Assembly (NCBI GenBank): GCA_036521995.1
Contig: DATDGR010000055.1
Location: forward strand, 1-12,685
Length of the DNA stretch: 12,685 bases
Direction: 5' to 3'
From: Gp13-AA77 sp036521995
Lineage (GTDB): Bacteria > Acidobacteriota > Terriglobia > UBA7540
Shown: positions 6,487-12,685 of the stretch, piece after piece
How the letters are laid out: every line of letters starts with the position of its first letter
How positions within the stretch are numbered: the first letter of the stretch is position 1
Made by a program: the position numbers and the translations under genes
The notes under the pieces: model-generated
Seen by the model: only the letters and a program-made list of their open reading frames with translations
Told to the model about the DNA's origin: nothing
The model's database searches: none

Positions 6487-9225
6487 ATGGACAAATACGT
6501 TTATTCTTTCGGCGGCAAAGCTGAAGGCCACGGCACCATGAAGGACGTGCTCGGCGGCAAGGGCGCGGGGCTTGCCGAGATGACCAACGCCGGCCTGCCC
6601 GTCCCGCCCGGCTTCACCATTGCCACCTCCGCCTGCCGGCTCTACTTTGAGAGCGGGAACAATTTGCCGGACGCCGTCACCCGGGAATACTCCCAAGCTC
6701 TCGATAGGCTGGAGGGTCTGCTCCAACTAAAGCTGGGAGACCGAGAAAAGCCGCTGTTGGTCTCGGTGCGCTCGGGCGCCAAGTTCTCGATGCCCGGCAT
6801 GATGGACACCATTTTGAACCTCGGCATGAATGACAGGATCGCCGAGGCCTTCACCCGCAAGTCTGGTAACCCGCGCTGGGCCTACGACAGCTACCGCCGC
6901 TTCATCCAGATGTTCGGCAACGTGGTGCTCGACATCGAGAAGCGCGAGTTCGACCACGTTTTCGACGGGCAGAAGAGGAAGCGCAAAATGCAGCTTGACA
7001 CCGAGCTCACGGCCTACGATCTGAAAGAAGTGATCGCGGGATACAAGACAGTTGTGAAGAGGGAAACCGGCCAGGATTTTCCGCAAGAGCCGCGCACCCA
7101 GCTCGCCATGGCTATCGAAGCCGTCTTCCGCTCCTGGAACAACGCCCGCGCCATCACCTATCGCCGGTTGAACAGGATTCCTGATGAGATCGGAACCGCC
7201 GTAAACGTCCAGGCCATGGTTTTCGGCAATATGGGCGAGACTTCGGGTACCGGCGTCGGGTTCACTCGCAATCCGGCCACCGGCGCCAAGGAGTTCTACG
7301 GCGAATTTCTGATGAACGCCCAGGGCGAGGACGTAGTGGCTGGGGTCCGAACGCCAGTGCCGATCAGTGAGCTGGAGAAGATCAATCCCGAGGCTTACAA
7401 CCAGCTCCGCAAGATCACCAACCGGCTCGAGCAGCACTACAAGGACGTGCAGGACTTTGAGTTCACTATTCAGGAAGGCAAGCTTTACATGCTCCAGACT
7501 CGCAGCGGCAAGCGCACGGGTCCGGCGGCTGTCAAGATCGCGGTTGACATGGCGAACGAAGGCCTGATTTCGCCGCGGGATGCGGTGATGCGCGTAGAGC
7601 CCGAGCAGCTCAATCAGCTCCTTCATCCAGTGCTTGATGAATCGGAGCCTTTGACTCTCCTCACCAAGGGCTTGCCGGCGTCACCCGGAGCCGCTGTGGG
7701 ACGCGTGGTCTTCACCGCCGATGAGGCTGTAGCGCAGGGCAGGACCAAAGACGGCAAGACTAATCCGGTCATCTTGGTCCGCGCCGAAACCGTTCCCGAT
7801 GACATTCACGGAATGGAGGTGGCCCAGGGTATTCTCACCTCGCGCGGCGGGATGACCTCGCACGCCGCCGTCGTAACTCGTGGAATGGGAAAGTGCTGTG
7901 TGGCCGGAGCGGGGGAGTGCGAGGTGGACGAGAAGAAGAAGGAGCTTCGCGTCGGCAAGCAGGTGATCAAGGAGGGCGACTGGATTTCGCTCGATGGGTC
8001 CACCGGCCGGGTGGTGCTCGGCAAGGTACCCACGAAGGAACCTGATCCCGCCAGCGGCGACTTCGCCACCTTTATGAGGTGGGCGGACGATTATCGTGAC
8101 CTTGGAGTGCGCGCCAACGCGGACATCCCTCGCGACGCCACCGTGGCTCGGAAGTTTGGCGCCGAAGGCATCGGCCTCTGCCGCACCGAGCATATGTTCT
8201 TCGCCCAGGACCGCCTGCCGCACGTGCAGCGCATGATTATGGCGTGCAAGGACACGCCTGATCAGAGGGAAGCGGCGGAGCTCGAGAAGGAGCGCCGCGC
8301 CGCCCTGGCTAAGCTCCTGCCCATGCAGCGCAAGGATTTTATCGGCCTGTTCAAGGCCATGAACGGCCTGCCGGTTACCATCCGCACCTTGGACCCTCCT
8401 CTGCACGAGTTCCTGCCCAAGCGCGAGCAACTCATGGTGGAAGTAGCGGTTCTCGAAGCGACCGGAAAGAAGGGATCGAAGCTGAGCCAGGCCAAGAGGA
8501 TGCTGGAGATTGTTGAAGGCCTGCATGAATTCAATCCAATGCTCGGCTTGCGCGGTTGCCGTTTGGGCGTTCTCTATCCGGAGATTACCGAAATGCAGGC
8601 TCGCGCGATCTTTGAGGCCGCGTGCGAATGCAAGAAGCAAGGCACCGACGCCAAGCCCGAAATCATGATTCCGCTGGTGGGCGATGTGAAGGAGCTTGCC
8701 TTGCAGAAAGAGATTGTGAATAAGGTGGCCCGCGAGGTGTTCGACAAGAAGGGCATCCAAGTCGAGTACCTAGTAGGCACCATGATCGAGCTGCCGGCGG
8801 CGGCGCTTTCGGCCGAAGAGATCGCGAGTGAGGCCGAGTTCTTCAGCTTCGGAACCAACGACCTTACTCAGACCACCTTCGGCCTGTCGCGCGACGACTG
8901 CGCCAAGATCATCGCGGCTTACGTGCAGCAGAAGATCTGGCCGGCCGATCCCTTCGCCGTGCTCGACGCGAAGCGCGTGGGCCGCCTGCTGAGGATTGCT
9001 ACCTCTGAGGGCCGCAAGACACGACCCAAGCTGAAAGTTGGGATCTGTGGCGAGCACGGTGGCGATCCGCAGTCGATCGAGGTGTGCGCGGAGGCCGGTC
9101 TCGATTACGTCAGTTGCTCGCCTTACCGTGTGCCGATCGCCCGCCTCGCAGCCGCCCAAGCTGCGCTCAGGCGCGAGGAGGCTGAGGCACAGGGCGAGGT
9201 GAAGAAGATGTATTCCACGGCTTGA
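6487..9225 (+). CDS. ppdK: Pyruvate, phosphate dikinase
   Basis: The enzyme interconverts pyruvate + ATP + Pi and PEP + AMP + PPi through a phosphohistidine, supporting gluconeogenesis or PPi-linked glycolysis in the cytosol. Its 912 aa fit the family. Domains are the N-terminal ATP-grasp region (KGAGLAEM near the start, SVRSGAKFSMPGMMDTILNL, and LYMLQTRSGKRT at its end, to about 340), the swivelling phosphohistidine domain with GGMTSHAAVVTRGMGKC (catalytic His459, with the plant-type regulatory-site Thr at 457), and the C-terminal PEP/pyruvate barrel. The barrel has GLCRTEHMFF (Arg566), TIRTLDPPLHEF (Arg633), MLGLRGCRLG, MIELPAAAL, FGTNDLTQTTFG and GICGEHGGDP with the acid/base Cys854. All key residues are present, so the enzyme should be active. 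It has its own promoter and SD and no partner gene. A PPDK regulatory protein gene was not seen in the window. Confidence 0.97.
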   Translation: MDKYVYSFGGKAEGHGTMKDVLGGKGAGLAEMTNAGLPVPPGFTIATSACRLYFESGNNLPDAVTREYSQALDRLEGLLQLKLGDREKPLLVSVRSGAKFSMPGMMDTILNLGMNDRIAEAFTRKSGNPRWAYDSYRRFIQMFGNVVLDIEKREFDHVFDGQKRKRKMQLDTELTAYDLKEVIAGYKTVVKRETGQDFPQEPRTQLAMAIEAVFRSWNNARAITYRRLNRIPDEIGTAVNVQAMVFGNMGETSGTGVGFTRNPATGAKEFYGEFLMNAQGEDVVAGVRTPVPISELEKINPEAYNQLRKITNRLEQHYKDVQDFEFTIQEGKLYMLQTRSGKRTGPAAVKIAVDMANEGLISPRDAVMRVEPEQLNQLLHPVLDESEPLTLLTKGLPASPGAAVGRVVFTADEAVAQGRTKDGKTNPVILVRAETVPDDIHGMEVAQGILTSRGGMTSHAAVVTRGMGKCCVAGAGECEVDEKKKELRVGKQVIKEGDWISLDGSTGRVVLGKVPTKEPDPASGDFATFMRWADDYRDLGVRANADIPRDATVARKFGAEGIGLCRTEHMFFAQDRLPHVQRMIMACKDTPDQREAAELEKERRAALAKLLPMQRKDFIGLFKAMNGLPVTIRTLDPPLHEFLPKREQLMVEVAVLEATGKKGSKLSQAKRMLEIVEGLHEFNPMLGLRGCRLGVLYPEITEMQARAIFEAACECKKQGTDAKPEIMIPLVGDVKELALQKEIVNKVAREVFDKKGIQVEYLVGTMIELPAAALSAEEIASEAEFFSFGTNDLTQTTFGLSRDDCAKIIAAYVQQKIWPADPFAVLDAKRVGRLLRIATSEGRKTRPKLKVGICGEHGGDPQSIEVCAEAGLDYVSCSPYRVPIARLAAAQAALRREEAEAQGEVKKMYSTA

Positions 9226-9374
9226 GGCGATCACAACATTCCGTTATTAGCTGGACCACTCAGGGCGCCCTCGCTCAGGCCAGATTTGACGTACCACTTG
9301 AAGTATGGTCGGCCCGCCGGCATTCTGCGTTGTCGCGGGGGCCTTAACCGATGCGGGTCGCTTGAACGACGATC
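9226..9374. other. Intergenic region between ppdK and the receiver-DUF3052 gene
   Basis: The stretch contains a short perfect palindrome AGGGCGCCCT (9262-9271) without a T-run and a TTGACG (9286-9291) with no -10 at proper spacing. No gene, clear terminator or promoter was recognised. Confidence 0.4.
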
Positions 9375-10166
9375 ATGTCAAAAGTGGCGCTGATCCACTG
9401 GAACGCGGCCGAGGGCAGGGCACAGGCGAAACTGGTTCGCCAGGCTGGATATCAAGTGAAGCTTGAAGTTCCTGAAGGACATGCGATCCTCAAGAGCCTG
9501 CGAGCGGACCCGCCTGCTGCTGTCGTGATCGACCTGGATCGCCTCCCCATGCAGGGACGCGACCTTGGGGTTGCCATCCGTACCGGTAAGCAGACGCGTG
9601 ACGTTCCGATCATCTTTGTGGCAGGCGACCCGGCGAAGGTGCAACGCGTGCGTCAAATGCTGCCCGATGCCGCCTACAGCTCTTGGGCCGCCATCGGCGC
9701 CGCTTTGAAGCTCGTCCTAGTGAAACCACCCGTCAATCCCATAGTCCCCAACTCGAATCTGGCTGGGTACTCGGGTACGCCGCTGCCTAGGAAGCTCGGA
9801 ATCAAGCCGGATTTCTCGGTCGCTTTGCTCAACGAACCTGACCATTTTGTCGAGCTCTTATGCGACCTCCCGCCGGGCGTTCGATTCACTCACCGATTGC
9901 TCCCCGAGACCCAGCTTGCTATCTGGTTTGTCCGCTCCAGCGCCGAACTCGCCTCCCGGGTCGACGTTGTGGCCGCTGCCCTAGGGGGCGCGCACCTCTG
10001 GGTCTGCTGGCCCAAGCGTACTTCGCGACTGGCCGCCGACGTGAACGAACGGGCCGTTCGCACGGCCGGCCTCGCAGCAGCCTTGGTGGATTACAAGGTG
10101 GCTGCCATCGACGCCGATTGGTCGGGGCTGCTGTTTGCCCCTCGCCGGCCGACCAGACCAGCCTGA
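9375..10166 (+). CDS. Degenerate receiver domain fused to DUF3052-type domain
   Basis: The product has 263 aa and no known function. Residues 1 to about 118 follow the response-regulator receiver pattern: a hydrophobic beta-1 (KVALIHW), VVIDLDRLPMQG with Asp53 at the phosphorylation position and the usual Gly eight residues on, then DVPIIFVAGD. The acidic pair after beta-1 is missing (HWNAAE), the switch Thr/Ser is replaced by Ala (about 83) and the usual Lys position appears to be Trp, so it is probably a pseudo-receiver. Residues about 130-256 match my memory of the DUF3052 family: GYSGTPLPRKLGIKP, a LAIWFVRSSAEL core, LWVCWPKRTSRLAADVNE and LVDYKVAAIDADWSGLLF. There is no DNA-binding domain, signal peptide or membrane segment, so the protein is cytoplasmic. 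ATG 9375 has no clear SD. It stands alone between ppdK and the convergent fucosidase gene. Confidence 0.75.
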   Translation: MSKVALIHWNAAEGRAQAKLVRQAGYQVKLEVPEGHAILKSLRADPPAAVVIDLDRLPMQGRDLGVAIRTGKQTRDVPIIFVAGDPAKVQRVRQMLPDAAYSSWAAIGAALKLVLVKPPVNPIVPNSNLAGYSGTPLPRKLGIKPDFSVALLNEPDHFVELLCDLPPGVRFTHRLLPETQLAIWFVRSSAELASRVDVVAAALGGAHLWVCWPKRTSRLAADVNERAVRTAGLAAALVDYKVAAIDADWSGLLFAPRRPTRPA

Positions 10167-10340
10167 AAACTAGGAATCAGAGATCAGGAGAAAGGCTTGA
10201 CTTCCAGGCTGGCAGCAAAAGTGGTCTGCGTCATGCAGCTTCCAACTTTCGGTTTTACCTTGCGCTCTTTCCTACCGCCAACCCCTCGCTGTTGCCTTTA
10301 CTAACTCTTTTCTCGTTTCTGATTTCTGGTTTTTCTCCGG
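10165..10340. repeat. Imperfect purine/pyrimidine inverted repeat downstream of the receiver-DUF3052 gene
   Basis: The left arm is at about 10165-10195 (gaaaactaggaatcag, then agatcaggagaaagg) and overlaps the stop codon. The right arm is at about 10305-10340 (tttctcgtttctgatttctg and on). The complement of the right arm aligns with the left arm through AAC--AG-AATCAGA and GAGAAA with several mismatches. It resembles the arms of the larger element at 12084-12314. It lies between convergent genes and could form a bidirectional terminator, but it lacks a GC-rich stem. Confidence 0.4.
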
Positions 10341-10372
10341 TCACTCGTCACTAGCCACTTGCCACCGCTTTT

Positions 10373-10392
10373 GATGTCGGCGCGCCGACATC
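10373..10392. repeat. Dispersed 20-bp palindromic repeat, copy C (perfect)
   Basis: The sequence GATGTCGGCGCGCCGACATC is identical to its own reverse complement over 20 bases. It lies six bases past the end of the minus-strand fucosidase gene, in the convergent intergenic region. Its right flank CATCCTCA is shared with copy B. Confidence 0.9.
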
Positions 10393-10398
10393 CTCATC

Positions 10399-11961
10399 CT
10401 AGCCATTCTTTAGATTTATCTTGAAGCTATAAGCGTAATCGCCTGATTTTTTGAGATTTGAGATCGTCAGGGAGCTATCACCCTGCTTCCAGTCGAGCTT
10501 CGCATCGGAGCCCAGCAGCTCGACGCCTGCGATCGAGTTTGCGGGTAGCCCGGCCGATCCTGCCATACCGGGCGACCCGGCCCCTGAAGCGAGCGATTTG
10601 ATGACAATTTCATTCTCGGGCCAGGCCAGCGCGATGGCATAGACCGCGCCCGGCCGGGTCGTGAAGCGAATATCTTGCCCGGTGAAATGCGGCTCGGTCT
10701 TCTCGCCGAACTGACCGGCGTTAAGCTGCATGGGACCCTCGCCGTACACCTTCCAGGGACGCGTGTCGTAGATGGCCTCCCCGTTTACGCCCAGCCATTG
10801 GCCGATCGCGAGCAGAGTCTGCTCTGCCGGCTGCGGGATGCGCCCGTCCGGCTGCGGTCCCACGTTGAGCAGCAGGCAGCCGTTCTTGCTGACGATATCC
10901 ACCAGCTCCCGCACGATCTCGCCCGCATTCTTGTAGCGGTCGTTCTGAATGTAGCCCCACGATTCCCAGCTTACCGAGGTGTCCGTCTGCCAGGGGTACT
11001 TGGGGGTCTCCTGGAGCAGGCCGCGCTCGATGTCGAGCACCGCCGCCTGAGGCGGATAAGCGTCGTGCTTGTAGTTGACCACCACTCCGCGCTGCCAGAG
11101 CTCGGCGCGGTTGTAGTAATAGGCGGCGTACGCCTTGCGGTAAGGCTGCCATTCCGGACCTTCGAAGCAGAAGTCGAACCACATCAGGTCGGGCTGATAC
11201 TGGTCCACCAGCTGGAGGGTGCGCCCGTACCAGTCCTGCAGGTAGTCCACCGGCACGGTCTGGCGCAGCTCTCCCTTGTCGCCGGTTGGGATCAATGGAG
11301 TGGGTGTGTGCGGCGTTCCGTAAAGACCCGAGAATCTCGGATTGCTGGTGTCAAAATCGGGTGCAAAGGTGTAATACGACCAGTTGAAGGCGCGGTGCGA
11401 CGATACCCCGAACTTCAAATTCTGCTGGCGGATGGCTCGGCTAAGTTCACCCACTACATCACGGTGAGGACCCATCTTGGCGGCATTCCAGACGGTGAAG
11501 AGGCTATCGTACATGGGGAAGCCGTCGTGATGCTCGCCCACCGGCACGATATACCTGGCTCCGGCCTTGTTGAAGAGCGCCACCCACTCGGCCGGGTCCC
11601 AGTGCTCCGCCTTGAACATGGGGATGAAATCCTTGTAGCCAAACATCGACTGGCTGCCCCAATGTTCCTGGTGCCACTTGAAGCAGGGATCGTCCCGCAG
11701 GTACATCAATCGGGGGTACCACTCGCTCGAGTGTGCCGGGACGGCGTACACACCCCAGTGGAGGAAGATCCCGAACTTGGCGTCGCGATACCAGTCCGGC
11801 ACGGTGTACTGGCTGAGGGAATCCCAGGTGGGTTCGTACTTGACCGGCAAGCCCTCTTTGGCCCAGAAGTGTGAGGGCGAGGGCAGGGCAGACGCCGCCC
11901 AGGCCCCCACGCCGAGGGCCGCTTTCTGCAGGAACTCCCGCCGGGGTTGCAAATGCCTCAT
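10399..11961 (-). CDS. Exported alpha-L-fucosidase (GH29)
   Basis: The enzyme hydrolyses terminal alpha-L-fucose from oligosaccharides outside the cytoplasm. It has 520 aa. The N-terminus carries a Tat signal (PRREFLQK, Arg7-Arg8, then a hydrophobic AALGVGAWAASAL), implying export in folded form. GH29 hallmarks follow: WYRDAKFGIFLHWGVYAVPA (57-76), GARYIVPVGEHHDGFPMYDS (134-153), YQPDLMWFDF (255-264; Asp263 is the likely nucleophile), SVSWESWGYIQND (329-341) and LLLNVGPQPDGRIP (363-376). A beta-sandwich C-terminus ends it, with a Gly/Ala/Ser/Pro-rich linker at about 459-476. The acid/base residue cannot be assigned by eye. ATG 11961 was chosen because GGAGG lies six bases upstream and the Tat motif then sits at the N-terminus; the frame is open further, to a possible start at 12030, but that start would overlap the candidate -10. 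No transporter or other glycosidase gene is adjacent. Confidence 0.92.
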   Translation of the reverse strand: MRHLQPRREFLQKAALGVGAWAASALPSPSHFWAKEGLPVKYEPTWDSLSQYTVPDWYRDAKFGIFLHWGVYAVPAHSSEWYPRLMYLRDDPCFKWHQEHWGSQSMFGYKDFIPMFKAEHWDPAEWVALFNKAGARYIVPVGEHHDGFPMYDSLFTVWNAAKMGPHRDVVGELSRAIRQQNLKFGVSSHRAFNWSYYTFAPDFDTSNPRFSGLYGTPHTPTPLIPTGDKGELRQTVPVDYLQDWYGRTLQLVDQYQPDLMWFDFCFEGPEWQPYRKAYAAYYYNRAELWQRGVVVNYKHDAYPPQAAVLDIERGLLQETPKYPWQTDTSVSWESWGYIQNDRYKNAGEIVRELVDIVSKNGCLLLNVGPQPDGRIPQPAEQTLLAIGQWLGVNGEAIYDTRPWKVYGEGPMQLNAGQFGEKTEPHFTGQDIRFTTRPGAVYAIALAWPENEIVIKSLASGAGSPGMAGSAGLPANSIAGVELLGSDAKLDWKQGDSSLTISNLKKSGDYAYSFKINLKNG

Positions 11962-11967
11962 CGAACG

Positions 11968-11972
11968 CCTCC
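11968..11972 (-). promoter_or_regulatory. Shine-Dalgarno of the fucosidase gene
   Basis: On the minus strand GGAGG precedes ATG 11961 by six bases (CGTTCG). This decides the start in favour of the 520-residue Tat-signal form. Confidence 0.75.
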
Positions 11973-12013
11973 GAATCAGCGAGTCTGGCCTTGACTCGAA
12001 CTGGAAACGGAGA

Positions 12014-12019
12014 ATTATA
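12014..12019 (-). promoter_or_regulatory. Candidate -10 of the fucosidase gene
   Basis: A perfect TATAAT on the minus strand lies about 52 bases before the ATG at 11961. No -35 with more than weak resemblance was found 16-18 bases upstream, and there is no TG extension, so it may need an activator or another sigma factor. Confidence 0.4.
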
Positions 12020-12083
12020 CTCCATGCCACCTCCGCAGGTTTGTTGCTCAGTTGTACGCATTCGCCCTCCGGTCAATGAGACG

Positions 12084-12314
12084 GGAAAGGCGGAAAGCAG
12101 AAACCAGAAAGCGGAAGGCAGAAACCAGAAGTCAGAAGCCAGAAGGCTGTCATTCTGAGGAGCCGAAGGCGACGAAGAATCTGCTGTTGCTTCGCAAGCA
12201 GGCTGTTCGCGTGCGCTCAGGATGACAGGCTGGAGGCGGCTTTTCCTTCGGGCTCCTTACTTCCGCCTTCTTCTTTCTGGTTTCTGCTTTCTGACTTCCG
12301 GTTTCTGCCTTCCC
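12084..12314. repeat. Nested inverted-repeat element with purine/pyrimidine arms
   Basis: The outer left arm (12084-12146) is purine-rich, made of reiterated 'cagaaaccagaag' and 'cagaagtcagaag' units. The outer right arm (about 12241-12314) is its pyrimidine-rich near-complement, for example ggcagaaaccagaagtcaga at 12117-12136 against tctgacttccggtttctgcc at 12290-12309, with one mismatch. Inside are CTGTCATTCTGAG (12147-12159) and CTCAGGATGACAG (12216-12228), complementary except for one G-T pair. Between those is a small hairpin around CTGCTGTTGC-TTC-GCAAGCAG (12181-12201). The whole element fills the gap between two minus-strand genes and touches the stop of the upstream one. From memory, CTGTCATTCTGAG...AGAATCT repeats are frequent in acidobacterial genomes; that was not checked. 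Confidence 0.7.
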
Positions 12315-12315
12315 C

Positions 12316-12685
12316 TCACCCGTCCCGCACCTCCGGGGGTGACGGCGACGCTGGCTGGCCCCGCGCCTTGGCCTCCCGTTCCGTGTACTCGCCCTCCAGG
12401 CGGTGGAACTCCTCCAGCAACTGCTCCGCCTCCACCGGCTGTCCCATCTGATTCAGCAGCATGGCCTGGATCAGCATGCCGATGTTGTCCGGCCGCGACG
12501 GCTTGAAGATCTCGAAGTCCTCGTCCTCGCCGTAGCGCTTCACTAGCAGTTGGTAGATGGCCCAGTGCAGGCGATAGTTGGCGGCGTGCGCCTGCTGGTA
12601 GGCCTGGCGCCGGTGGCGGTGAAACAGGCGCACCAGTTGCTCGGCCAGTTGGGTCGCCGACCGCGCCGGCGGCCCGTCGCCAGCG
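12316..12685 (-). CDS. Hypothetical protein, C-terminal part (start outside window)
   Basis: I do not recognise this family. The frame is open from the window edge (from 12684) to a TGA at 12316-12318, giving about 122 residues. A GTG at 12633 is possible as a start, but the upstream residues (TQLAEQLVRLFHRHRRQAY) continue the same amphipathic helix pattern, so the gene probably begins beyond the window. The visible part is rich in Gln, Glu, Arg and Leu and looks mostly helical: LAEQLVRLFHRHRRQAYQQA, HWAIYQLLVKRYGEDED, a FEIFKPSRPDNIG turn, MLIQAMLLNQMGQPVEAEQL and LEEFHRLEGEYTEREAKARG. It ends in a Ser/Pro-rich tail. The MGQPVEAEQLLEEF piece resembles a TPR-type helix, but one repeat is not enough to name it. 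No signal or membrane segment is visible. GC-rich third codon positions support it being real. Confidence 0.6.
   Translation of the reverse strand, partial: AGDGPPARSATQLAEQLVRLFHRHRRQAYQQAHAANYRLHWAIYQLLVKRYGEDEDFEIFKPSRPDNIGMLIQAMLLNQMGQPVEAEQLLEEFHRLEGEYTEREAKARGQPASPSPPEVRDG

Noticed and set aside
7681..8760. A 359-codon minus-strand open frame inside ppdK (and another at 6727-7626)
   Set aside because: They are opposite well-conserved PPDK sequence and have the His/Leu/Arg-rich composition of a shadow; no start signal or family motif was seen.
9262..9271. Terminator after ppdK (AGGGCGCCCT)
   Set aside because: It is a 10-base palindrome without a loop and without a T-run; it would not act as a rho-independent terminator.
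10675..11874. A 399-codon open frame on the plus strand across the fucosidase gene
   Set aside because: It lies antisense to a clear GH29 gene, shows no recognisable motifs, and long antisense frames are expected opposite GC-rich genes with strong third-position bias.
12084..12314. CRISPR array in the 'cagaaaccagaag' reiterations
   Set aside because: Units are short, degenerate and contiguous with no unique spacers, and the right arm is their complement; this is an inverted repeat, not a CRISPR array.

Overview
The window looks like ordinary chromosome from a GC-rich bacterium, most likely an Acidobacteriota member. This is inferred from three things: the gene set (split glyQ/glyS beside ppdK and recO, a Tat-exported GH29 enzyme, a DUF3052-type protein), the weak or absent Shine-Dalgarno sites at several starts, and intergenic repeats of the form CTGTCATTCTGAG...CTCAGGATGACAG embedded in 'cagaaaccagaag' purine/pyrimidine tracts. 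No rRNA, tRNA or phylogenetic marker was compared, so the phylum is a guess from style and content.

Layout. (1) 1-1169: right-hand part of an insertion sequence with a DDE (D-60-D-35-E) transposase. Its left end lies outside the window, its reading frame is broken near 222-235, and its right end carries two tandem copies of a 24-25 bp site. (2) 1170-1488: leader region of recO with candidate promoters and a 20-bp palindrome next to the start codon. (3) 1489-2343: recO (recombinational repair). (4) 2344-3024: a 681-base gap with an AT-rich patch and what looks like the wreck of a small membrane-protein gene. (5) 3025-6272: glyQ-glyS, an ATGA-overlapping two-gene operon for the alpha2beta2 glycyl-tRNA synthetase. 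(6) 6273-6486: control region with a weak terminator, a second copy of the palindrome, an extended -10 and a clear SD for ppdK. (7) 6487-9225: ppdK, pyruvate phosphate dikinase. (8) 9375-10166: a degenerate response-regulator receiver domain fused to a DUF3052-type domain. (9) 10167-10398: convergent intergenic region with a Pu/Py inverted repeat and the third, perfect palindrome copy. (10) 10399-11961, minus strand: Tat-exported GH29 alpha-L-fucosidase. (11) 11962-12315: its promoter and a large nested inverted repeat. (12) 12316-12685, minus strand: 3' part of an unrecognised helical protein.

Functionally these are mostly separate units: repair (RecO), translation (GlyQS), central carbon metabolism (PpdK, interconverting PEP and pyruvate) and extracytoplasmic glycan use (GH29). 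I see no defence, CRISPR, phage or biosynthetic system. The observations most worth following are the dispersed 20-bp palindrome (three same-orientation copies, all between genes), the receiver-DUF3052 fusion, and the nested repeat upstream of the fucosidase gene.
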